From Linanthus parryae (lineage: Eukaryota; Streptophyta; Magnoliopsida; Ericales; Polemoniaceae): 64,000 nt of DNA. A model generated the notes under the pieces. It was not told the DNA's origin. It searched no databases and worked only from the letters and a program-made list of their open reading frames with translations. A program made the position numbers and the translations under genes. Location: positions 87,827,935-87,891,934 of the forward strand of contig JALGPY010000006.1 of the NCBI GenBank assembly GCA_023055425.1. Direction: 5' to 3'. The first letter of the stretch is position 1. Each line of letters starts with the position of its first letter. Shown here one piece after another: positions 46,301 to 55,479 of this stretch.

Positions 46301-47669
46301 GTGGCAATGTGATAAAAAAAAGCAAGGTTAGTTGCTCAAGGTTACAATCAAGAAGAAGGTATTGATTATGTGGAAAATTTTGTTCCATTTTCCAGGTTAG
46401 AAGCAATTAGAATTTTGCTTGCATTTGCATCTCACAAAAACATGAAACTATTTCAAATGGATGTGAAGTGTGCTTTCTTGAATGGCTATTTACAAGAAGA
46501 AGTTTATGTTGCACAACCACCTGGTTTTGAAAATGACAAGTTTCCAGATCATGTTTACAAACTTGACAAAGCTCTTAATGGTTTGAAACAAGCTCCAAGA
46601 GTTTGGTATGAAATACTGTCAAAGTTTTTGCTTGAAAATAATTTCAAAAGAGGTTTAGTAGACAAGACTCTTTTCATAAATACTCATTAGAAAGATTTAC
46701 TTGTAGTTCAGATATATGTTGATGATTTATTGTTTGGAGCTACTAATGATCAATTATGCAGAGAATTCTCAAGTCTTATGAGCAAGGAATTTGAAATGAG
46801 CATGATGGGAGAGTTGAACTTCTTCCTAGGACTTAAAGTACATCAATTGAAGAAGGGAATCATTCTGCATCAAAGCAAGTACACAAGAGACTTACTAAAC
46901 AAATATAGCATGGATCAATGTAAGGAAGCCAAGAATTCTATGAGTTCTACACTATCCTTATACAATGATGAATCTGGTAAGAGTGTTAATGTGAAAGATT
47001 ATAGAGGCATGATTGGATCATTACTCTATCTCACAGCAAGCAGACCATATATTATGTTTAGTGTGTGTATGTGTGCTAGATTTCAAGATGATCCAAAAAA
47101 AATCACACTTGACTATTGTGAAGAGAATATTCAGATATCTCAATGGTACCAAAGACTTAGGGCTTTGTTATCCAAGACATTATAATTTCTCTTTGCATGG
47201 TTTTTCAGATGCTGACTTTGCAGGTTACAAGGTTGATAGGAAAAGTACTTCAGGAACTTGCCAATTTATTGGATCATCCTTAATCAGTTGGCATTCCAAG
47301 AAACATAATTCACTTGCTCTATCAACGGCTGAAGCTGAATATATAGCTGCAGAAGCATGTTGTTTACAAGTGTTATGGATTGCTTAACAGCTAAGAAACT
47401 TTGGATTTGATTTCAGGAGCATACCTATTAAGTGTGATAACACTAGTGCAATTTCAATTACAAAGAATCCAGTGCAACACTCAAGAACCAAGCACATTGA
47501 TGTCAGACACCATTTCATCAGAGATCATGCTGAGAAAGGTGATATTGTTCTTAAATTTGTTGCTACTAACATGCAAATTGCAGATATATTCACTAAACCA
47601 TTAGCAGATGAAAGGTTCTCAGCTCTAAGATTGGAATTGAGAATGCTAAATAAAGATGCATTGGTTTAG
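43343..47669 (+). pseudogene. element C gag-pol remnant
   Basis: Gag start ATG 43343 is out of frame with the rest through one lost base, by comparison with element B. In-frame stops in gag: 43459 (CAA to TAA), 43867 (TAG) and 44278 (TGA). Knuckle 'CFECGDA' lies near 44260, protease 'DSGCSIHMSG' near 44507. A four-base loss near 44900 shifts the frame. Integrase 'LLHMDLCGPM' lies near 45075, with TAG at 45294; a one-base gain near 46190 precedes RT. RT '[15 protein letters not shown]' is near 46455, YVDD near 46715, RNase H 'SWHSKKHNSLALSTAEAEY' near 47290 and 'ADIFTKPLADERFS' near 47585. The integrase-RT linker (about 45870-45930) encodes QDLE, QGLE and QSLE from palindrome copies. Confidence 0.87.
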
Positions 47670-48118
47670 GGAGCATCAGGTAAGAAAGGTAAGGTTTATG
47701 TGTTTTCAAAGGTTTGAACTGAGTTTCAAAGCCTTGAAAATCAGTTCAAAGCTTTGGTCTTTACTTGTTGCAGTGTTACAGTTTTTCAAGACCTTGAAAA
47801 CCTTTTCAAAGCCTTGAAAATAAGTCTGCTACACTGATAGTCAATAATCTTGGATCATTCTGTGTTGGGTGATATCTCTGTAGATATTTGCCTAATATAG
47901 CCCCTACACTTTTCAAAAATTTTAACCAAAAATAGTATTAGTATATTTTATTTTCCAACGACATAAAATATTTGAAATCCCTTTGATCATTGCAAATCTT
48001 TTGAGATCAGAGAGATACTAGTTTCCTTTTGAAACTCAAACTCTTTCAGTATTTATCTTCTTCCCTTCTCATTCATTCCGTATCGCTCCACCTCTCTCTA
48101 TTCTTCTCCCAAACCCTA

Positions 48119-49855
48119 ATGAGCACAAGGAGAGCCTCAGACAGAATCAAGATGGCTGGAGGATCGAAACCTGTTTCAGAGAAGAAAAGAAAAGCAGCAG
48201 TGGATGAAGTTCAAGAAGTCAGTGGAGACTATAGCTCCAGAACTCCTAGTGCAGAGGTAGTTCAAGATCTTCCTCCACCAAAGAAGAAGGCCAAGAAGGT
48301 TAAAACCTCCTCTTCAGAAAAGCAAAAGAAGCAGAAAGCTGTTACGGAAAAGCAACCAGAAACAGAGCCTACTAGTTCAAAGAAGCTGAAGAAGAAAGCA
48401 ACACAGCCAGAAAAGGGGAAAGAAAAGGTGACAGAAGCACAACCAGAAGGTCAATTGGAGAAGGCACTGCAGATCTATTCACAAGCCTCAACAAAGAACT
48501 CATCACCAGATGAGACTTGGTTTGTCTCAAACATCTCTAAAGGTCAGTGGTTAGATGGTTTTTCTTCAAGATCTATTGGTTTCTGTTGTATGGTCAATAA
48601 GCATGTGGTGGAACACATGAAACTTAAGTGCATATCTATGTTGAAGAAGAGTTCCTTGTGGTGTATGCTGAATCCTAAAGAATTAGCCTACCCTAGACTC
48701 ACCAGACTCTTCTATCCGAATTTGACCCAAGTTAAGATATCTGCACATTTGGTGATCAAATCTAAAGTTGCTGGGATAGTAATTGAATTGGATGACTCTG
48801 AGTTTTTCAATGTGCTGGGGTGTCCAAAGAGATATGACACTAACAACCATCCATCAAAGTCAGAGACCCTAAAGCTAGCCAAAGATGATTTCTTTCTTCC
48901 AAACATCTCAACCTCAGCCAAACAGTTTACACATTCAGTGTTGAATGTTGAAACCAAAGTTCTTCATACCATCTTGGTTAGGTGTATCTTTCCCAGAGAG
49001 CACTCTAGAGAATTGGTGACTGAGAGAATGCTGCACGTCATGTATCTGGTTATGCATGGCTATGAGATTGATCTTCCAAAACTAGTGATTGAACATATTC
49101 TCTTTAGCCTTACCGGTAAAAGGATTCATCCTCTGCCCTATGCAAACTTGCTCACTTTGTTCTTTTAACACTTTTAGATTCCAACTACTGAAGAAGAATT
49201 ATTCACATCTGGATTTGGAGTACTTGATGAGAAAGCCTTTGAGAACATTGGAGTGGTAAAAACTAAAGAAAAATTTTGGAAACTTCACTCTGACCTGACT
49301 GAAGAAGAACTAGGCGCAAAGAAGTTTTTTAAGCCCAAGACCTTGACTCCCACTTCAAGTCAGACTTCTCATCCAAGAGACAATCAGAGACTTGATGGTT
49401 TGGAGTTGGACATGGTGGATGTCAAAGCAACTGTTTTTGGACTGGAAAGTGATATTGGGCAAGCCAAATACATGGTGGAAAGCATCTTTAGAAGCATGAC
49501 TTTGCTTGATGTTCCTGAGGATGTTGAAGGTACAAAGAAAGGAGACTCTGACAAGGATTTTCCTAGTGAGCATTCAGACCAGGAAGAAGTTACTCCAGTT
49601 TCAGATAAGGGAAAGAAGGTAGAAGAACATGCCTCACAGGAAGAATATGAAGCCAATAGCCCTGACTCAGATGAACTGCCGATTACCTTGAAGAAGAAAA
49701 AGAAATCTCCAAAGGCTGCTGCAAAGGACAAGACTGAAGAAGAAACTGTTGCTGGTGGGAATGAAGAGGAACATGAAATGCAGGACAAGACTGATGAAGA
49801 AGACAATGAGAAAGAGGAAGGAGAACAGGATGAAGATGAAGATCCGATCCCTTAA
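48119..49855 (+). pseudogene. element C env-like gene with two in-frame stops
   Basis: ATG 48119 (MSTRRASDRIKMAGG) opens a single frame to 49855, about 578 codons. It is interrupted only by TAA at 49166 and a TAG twelve bases later, where element B encodes lysine and glutamate. The N-terminal part is lysine-rich; the core has 'LAYPRLTRLFYPNL', 'THSVLNVETKVLHTILVR' and 'MHGYEIDLPKLVIEHILF'; the tail is acidic. The env-like proteins of B and D are homologous over this core. Upstream of the ATG (47690-47830) lies a noncoding stretch packed with TTCAAAGCCTTGAA-type motifs. Readthrough of two close stops is unlikely, so it is called a pseudogene. Confidence 0.8.
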
Positions 49856-49965
49856 TCTTGCCTACTCTTTCTTCACCATTCTCTCTTCTTCAAAGTTATT
49901 TTTTTTAAGGTTTCAAAATGTTTCCAGACACTTGATCCAACATCTTCTTTCTTTTTGATGAAAGT

Positions 49966-49984
49966 AAAAAAGGGGGAGAAAATT
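49966..49984 (+). other. element C upstream polypurine tract
   Basis: AAAAAAGGGGGAGAAAA-type tract about 180 bases before the 3' LTR, a second candidate priming site for plus-strand synthesis. Confidence 0.65.
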
Positions 49985-50153
49985 CTACGAGTTAGTTTTT
50001 ATTTTCTAGGTATATTTACTATTTGCTGAACTGTTTTAGTTGGTATTATGAATAAGTTGGATCTTTTGTTATTATTGTGTTATAAATTGCGAACTAATCA
50101 ATTTATTTTGTAGAGACTTAAGGATCAGACAGAATTTGGTTTTGTCTTTCATC

Positions 50154-50163
50154 AAGGGGGAGA
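50154..50163 (+). other. element C main polypurine tract
   Basis: AAGGGGGAGA directly before the 3' LTR, preceded by the GTCTTTCATC word shared by all three Sirevirus-like elements. Confidence 0.85.
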
Positions 50164-50164
50164 T

Positions 50165-51470
50165 TGTAAGTTCAGGTTGTGCAAGGCTTGGAATAGCTCA
50201 GCTATTTCAAGGCATTGAATCAGCTTTCAAAGCCTTGAATCAGTCTCAGAGGCTTGAAAATAGCTTTCAAGGCCTTGAATCTGGATTCAAAGCCTTGAAA
50301 CTGCTTAACCTGTGTGCATACTCTCAGGGGGAGTTTTCTACAAACTCTCTGAGTTTGATTCGCTTTCTATCTTCCATACTTTTGATTCACTGTTATTATA
50401 CGATGAAAGACAAATTATTCTAACATGTTTGATCGTAGAATATCATCTGTTTGACCTTGATATTGCTGGAAATTTTGTTTCCAATATTTGCAGGATTGTT
50501 TCCTAAACTGAATATGTGCAATTTTGGAAATAGTTGGATATTTTGATCTTGTGATCAATTAGAGACTTACGACAGCTTCTCAGATTGATTATGGACATGA
50601 TCACAACAATATCTCTGAAGATTGTGATCAACTATCCGTTGGAGAAGGCTGTTAAAGAGACTCAAAGCTGTTGCCTACAAAATAAGAAGTGGTTGCTGAA
50701 AATCTGGGAAGATTTGCAGAGCTTCAAACAGTTAAATAGAGCTCACTTTGAAGCAACAAAATAAGAGACTCAACGAGCAAAAGTAAGAGACAAGTTTTTG
50801 GATTGACAAAGAACCAAAGAAGAACACCAAACTCTCAATCCATTCCACAGAAGTTCACTGCATTTTCACTGCAGTTTTCTACTCTAAGTGTACTTCTGTA
50901 TTGAGCTGTATCGGTAGATCATTTTTGTATTATCTCTACATCTATTCTCAAGGATTGTTCAAAGTTAACAATAGAGAATTCTTAGTTAATCAGTTAGCTA
51001 GAGCAGGTACTAGACAGGTTAGGGAAAACCACAAACTGTAACAGAGTAAAGGAACCCTCTAGGCTTGAGTTCTAGGGCTTAGCTTTTGATTAATAAGAAT
51101 TGATTTGAAAATCCTGCAGGGATCTAATCCCTGAGGTAGAGACGTAGGTCCACGTGGACTGAACTCTATAAATCACTTGTCATCTGCATTTACAGTTCAT
51201 TTCTTTTCACAGTTTTTGCAACATACAGAACTATCTGTTTTTTCAAGGGTTTGAGCTTGTTCTCAAGGCCTTGAAAAATGCATACTTGCTTTATACTATA
51301 TGTATCTTCTCCAAGGGCTTGAACTAGTTTTCAAGGCCTTGAACTTCACCGTTTGCACAACTTTTCATCTTCCTAGCAAGTTTTGCAAAAAGTTGGCATA
51401 CTCTATTCAACCCCCCCCCCCCCTTCTAGAGTATCTTAGCTGCATTAACATCTGCTTACTCACACTTTCA
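50165..51470 (+). repeat. element C 3' LTR
   Basis: TGTAAGTTCAGG...CACTTTCA. Palindromes at 50266-50279 and 51330-51343. C13 run at 51411-51423 within the ATACTCTA/TAGAGTAT stem. Confidence 0.93.
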
Positions 51471-51514
51471 ATATGCATACTAAATGTTATTTTTGTTCTC
51501 TACTCCGCTCTTTA

Positions 51515-52010
51515 GAGCATCTCCAATGCTAGTAGGCAAATTTTATGCAAATTATAAATAACATTATTCTTTTGCATTTTTTATGATAAGAATTTGAGTA
51601 TTTTTCTCCGACGTATTCATGCAAAAGTTAGGCAAAACATGTCTTAATTCTTTCGCGCAAAAACACTGCACATCTAAATTATAGATTAGAAAGAGAGAAA
51701 TTTTTAAAAAATAGTTATTACTATGTAGAAAATGTAGGAATAGTGGATGACAAATGTGACTTGTACTAGAACTTAACAAGTATGTAAAAAATTAGATGGC
51801 GTAGGAATAATCATCGCAAGTTTGGCGATGAGGATGCCTATTTTAAATTTTGCATAACTCATTGGCTACTATGTTTATCAAACTTCTTCGTTTTTCCCTA
51901 ATAAAACATGTTTGCCTAATTCATTGGAAATGCCTAATTCATGTTGTATTTACCTAACTTCTTTAATATTTCATAACAAGTCAAGTTTGTCTAATCCATT
52001 GGAAATGCTC
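51515..52010. mobile_element. PIF/Harbinger-like MITE
   Basis: 496 bp with ends GAGCATCTCCAATG and CATTGGAAATGCTC (one mismatch in 14) flanked by TTA on both sides (51512-51514, 52011-52013). A TTA/TAA duplication points to PIF/Harbinger. No transposase frame. Same family as the intronic element at 54130. Confidence 0.8.
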
Positions 52011-52040
52011 TTACACTCCCACATTCTTTTGTCGATTTTT

Positions 52041-52417
52041 GTTTGGATAAAAGACACTTTTACTCCCTCTATGGACACTTTCACCCCTTCCAGCTTGGAA
52101 AAAGACACTTTCGCCCCTCTATTGTGCGGAAATGCAAGTAACTCCACCCTAGTTGTGGCGGCTTTAGTACGAGGCGGAGTGCGTCACTGAAAATAGTTTT
52201 GAATAAGTCTCTCACATCATGCAAAGAGTCTAGTGTACCCTTGGACTTACATTTTACATAATATGAGGGCAAATTTGTCTCAAATATTATTCTGTAGTGA
52301 CAAATTCATACTCCAGGCTAATAACATAACAATATGGGGTGTGAGTTACTTGAAATTCAGAACATAGGAGGGGCGAAAGTGTCCCTTTCCGAACTAGAAG
52401 GCGTCCTTCAATCAAAC
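52041..52417. mobile_element. MITE-like element with imperfect long inverted ends
   Basis: The left arm (GTTTGGATAAAAGACACTTT..., with an internal second GACACTTTC(A/G)CCCCT block) and the right arm, read on the other strand (GTTTGATTGAAGGACGCCTT, then GGGACACTTTCGCCCCTCC), match in order, including a later CAAGTAACTC word. No clear target duplication was seen, so the ends are approximate. It lies about 400 bases upstream of the IST1-like start codon. Confidence 0.55.
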
Positions 52418-52823
52418 TAGAAGTGGTGAATTGTTTTTTTTTTTTTTTTTTCCAAACTCCCAAACGGAGAAAATAATTTCTCTTATTTCATTTTTTTCCC
52501 TTTTGATTCTCAAGAACTTGAGGATCCTGTGATTCTTATAACTACCTCTGAATCATCAGTGTAGTGTCCAGTAGTGGAGCAGTTACCACACTTCCTCTCT
52601 CCTAGAAATTTCAAACCCACTACTCCTGCAACCTTCTTCCCTCTCCTCCACAACGAATGAACCCACCACTATCGGAGGACTCATTCATCTGAATTTCATC
52701 AAACCATTCTCGTTTAACTCTCGAATATGAGCTAAACAGTTGAACACCACCTCATTTCTTTTCATCTTCTTCTGAAATCCTCTGGCCCGCCACCGTCGCC
52801 GCCAGCTTCAGCTACAACTCGAC
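52418..52823 (+). promoter_or_regulatory. upstream region and 5' leader of the IST1-like gene
   Basis: A run of about 20 T (near 52434-52452) is followed by a pyrimidine-rich stretch typical of a plant 5' leader. Two upstream ORFs precede the main ATG: 52657-52692 (11 codons plus stop) and 52727-52735 (ATG-AGC-TAA). If transcription starts upstream of them, they could lower translation of the main frame. No TATA box is assigned with confidence. Confidence 0.45.
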
Positions 52824-55220
52824 ATGTTTGAGATCTTATTCGGGTGGAGAAAAGCTTCCAAGTGGTAATTAATAAATCGTCGAATTACTTCTTCTTCTTT
52901 CGCATTCGGATTCTGTGTTTGGTTTGTGTAATTTTCCGTTAACTCTGCAGCAAGAAACTGATTAAGCAAGTGCAATGCCGTCTGAAGCTGCTCAAAAACA
53001 AGAAATGTGCCATTGTAAGGCAGTTACGCCACAATGTTGTTCAGCTTCTCAGATACGGCCATGAAGAGAGTGCTTTCGATCAGGTATATGGTCTGTTTCC
53101 CTATCCTTTGTTTAATTTCTTCGCAGCTATTGAAAAGCCAAGACTACAATGTCCGATGACAGAGTTCCTAAATAACGCTAATTGACGTTGTTTACTACAT
53201 TGTCCATTAACGACATAATCGATATGAATATGTTTTCGCCATTTATCAGGTGGAACAGCTTTACATGGATGAAAGCATTGCAGGAGCGTACGATCTTCTT
53301 GATATTTTTTCTGAATTTATCGTCATCAACTTTTCGTACATCCGTAAACACAAGTATGTCACAACATTTTTGCAAAATTCTACGTAAGCAACTTGTCGTA
53401 CGATCCTACGTAACCATGATTTTGTCCCGTTTGTCCTTAGCGCATGTTTGGGGACCGGATTTTAATATGTTTAGATTGAGATCAGTCATTTTCATTAAAT
53501 TCCGCTTGTTTCACTGTTTTGCAATTCCAATATTTAAAATGTTTTATACCAAGCATATTCTCTCACATTTTACAGATTTTAATCGTATATCAAATATATT
53601 TAGAATTTTCAACTACTTTAGATTTTCAGCTGATTATTTAGAATTTTAAGCTGGTACCAAACATGCCGTAATGATATTTTGGCTCTGTTGTCACTGTATA
53701 GGGACTGCCCAAATGATATCAAGGAAGCTGTATCGACACTCATATTTGCATCTGCAAGATGTGGAGACTTACCGGAGCTTCCGCTGATTCGGCAGCTCTT
53801 TGGACAGCGCTATGGACAAAGCTTCGTGACCATTGCTCTCAAATTGCTTCCAGGAAATCTTGTAAACAATCAGGTTGGCTGAAGTCTTATAACTTTTTTC
53901 GACAATTTTGACCAATTCTTAAATACCAGAAGGTAAAAATGTATCGTTTGCTTAATCACAGGTGAAAGAGAGTTTATCGAATAAACCACTCCCGGATGAT
54001 CTGAAGTACAAATTGCTAGATGAAATTGCTGGCCCGTTGAGACTCGAATATCATCCGGACGCACAACAAGAACAGGTAAAGGAACTCTGGACAAGAAAAC
54101 ACAATTTCTTGGAATGCATTAACCAGTATGAGCATCTCCAATGCTACTAGGTCTAGTTACGTATATGTTAATCAAGAATGTCATTCTTTAGTTTAACTAT
54201 ACAAAATAATTGATAAGATCTACAATACTGCTATGTAAAAGTTAGTTAAAATGTTATTTTTGTATGTAGAAATTAAGTAAAAAAATAATAATTGAAATAT
54301 AAAAAGAGGAAGAGATAAACACAAAAAAATTAACTATCGATTTTCGGGCCCTTTAAATGTAAAGACGGGGATAACTATTCGCTAAAATAAATAGCATAGT
54401 AAAGAATCCATTGGAGATGAACTTTTCACTATCTATTTTATATATGAATATATCTAACATTTAAATATCTCATTGGAGATGTTCTAAGAGAACATATCGA
54501 AAACCTTAATGTTTATTATTAAATTATTTGCAGGACAAGTCTCTCACCCTATACATAGAATCTCCGGTAAGAGATGTTCTGGTTGCTCCTCAGTCTTCAT
54601 CAGAAAACTCAGCCAAATTGGCTAAAGAAACAGTGAACGTAGATTACATAGAGGAGTACAAAAGATCACCAATAAGCATTGACGAATACGACCAAGATCA
54701 GCGGGTGTTCTTGTTCAGATCACTGGTTAGCTCCAGTGAAAGCTCCGCTGACGGCAACGAGAAGGCGAGGAAGGGGCCAGGAAAGAGGCCAAGGAAAATA
54801 TCGGCTTCTAAAGAGAGCAAAGTAGCTGATATCGAGTCCAAAATCTATTACGACACTTCAAGAGAGTGTCGCAGAAAAACAAATTACGGACGTAAAGATT
54901 CGGTCGCTGCTTGTAATTGCACAACAGCGGTTAGTGATTGTTGCAGCCTGAACGGTCCTTGTTATATCCGTATTGGCGAAGAGCCGCCTCAGGAAGCCAG
55001 TGGAGCAATAACTAAATGGATACAACCCCAAGCTCCTTACTCACGGGCAACGACAACAGAACCAGACAGGACTAGTAATCGTGGCAGCGATAACGATTTC
55101 GTGAGATCAAAATCGTTACCCCTCAAAGTTCATCCGAAGTTGCCAGATTACGCTGAACTGGAAGCTACTTTCATGGCCCTAAAAAAGGAAACTATGCAAC
55201 ATTGTAAAGCAAAGGCATAA
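52824..55220 (+). CDS. IST1-like protein (ESCRT-III/Vps4 regulator family), six exons
   Basis: Exons 52824-52864, 52951-53083, 53250-53353, 53702-53873, 53962-54075 and 54534-55220, all with GT/AG introns and matching phases, give 416 residues. The N-terminal ~190 residues form the Ist1 domain: it opens MFEILFGWRKASKCKKLIKQ, continues through 'HEESAFDQVEQLYMDESIAG', and has the family core 'KDCPNDIKEAVSTLIFASAR' followed by 'CGDLPEL'. Ist1 proteins bind ESCRT-III subunits and regulate the Vps4 ATPase on multivesicular bodies; this role is inferred from family. Exon 5 ('LLDEIAGPLRLEYHPD') seems several residues shorter than relatives I recall, in the last helix. The C-terminal ~220 residues are polar and low-complexity, with a Cys cluster near residue 300 and no known domain. 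Introns 3 and 5 contain MITEs. Confidence 0.9.
53440..53668. mobile_element. small MITE in the third intron of the IST1-like gene
   Basis: About 229 bp with inverted ends GCGCATGTTTGG and CCAAACATGCCG, flanked by TTA (left) and TAA (right). A Tourist/PIF-like origin is suggested but not firm. It is AT-rich inside and has no coding capacity. Confidence 0.5.
54130..54484. mobile_element. PIF/Harbinger-like MITE in the fifth intron of the IST1-like gene
   Basis: 355 bp with ends GAGCATCTCCAATG and CATTGGAGATGTTC, close to those of the element at 51515. Flanks TAT/TAA no longer match exactly. It makes up most of the 458-bp intron. Confidence 0.72.
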
Positions 55221-55479
55221 CCAGGGTACTGGTGGGGGTGCATTCATTCTTGTTTGTTCCTTTTTTTTTTTGGGTGAGGTGCTTTCACTTTTGTTACTAT
55301 CATCAGCTAGATTAGATTACATTTATTGATTCGTAACATTTTAATTGCTACTAGCAATCTTTTTCTAAACCTAGAATGACATGTTTTGTTCTCTAAAACT
55401 GACATTTTTTTTAAAAGGAAGATCAACTTCTATTAATGAAAAAATGCGGGTTGTTAATCCCCAATACATCTTTGTAGAA

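Larger units (their letters stand above)
41988..51470 (+). mobile_element. element C: full-length Sirevirus-like Ty1/copia with target duplication
   Basis: Plus-strand element of 9.48 kb flanked by identical ATATG (41983-41987 and 51471-51475). LTRs 41988-43292 and 50165-51470 are 1305 and 1306 bp and differ by roughly 10% by eye near their starts, so C is older than B and D. Order: 5' LTR, primer binding site 43295, gag-pol 43343-47669, env-like 48119-49855, two polypurine tracts, 3' LTR. Structure is complete, but gag, pol and env-like all contain stops or shifts. It shares its LTR type with element B and inserted in the opposite orientation within the same Ale host. Confidence 0.93.
18564..51511 (+). 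mobile_element. element A: old Ale-like Ty1/copia retrotransposon, host of nested elements B, D and C
   Basis: Plus-strand element with a short 5' LTR (18564-18713), primer binding site at 18714, a gag remnant to 19578, and protease-integrase-RT-RNase H remnants from 38659 to 41975. A 3' LTR start (41976, TGTTATGATATG, the same 12 bases as 18564-18575) is preceded by a mutated polypurine tract, TTGATGGGCGC. It is split twice: by B in gag (GAAAG duplicated) and by C twelve bases into the 3' LTR (ATATG duplicated). Removing both insertions restores continuity. The end at 51511 is approximate because the 3' LTR is diverged and meets a MITE. Many stops and frameshifts make it inactive. Confidence 0.8.

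Noticed and set aside
48029..48118. N-terminal extension of the element C env-like frame
   Set aside because: Begins at a TTG codon; the ATG at 48119 agrees with the gene in element B.
19783..51343. Regularly recurring short palindromes as a CRISPR-like array
   Set aside because: Spacing is irregular, copies lie in LTRs and coding regions of eukaryotic retroelements, and there are no unique spacers or cas genes.
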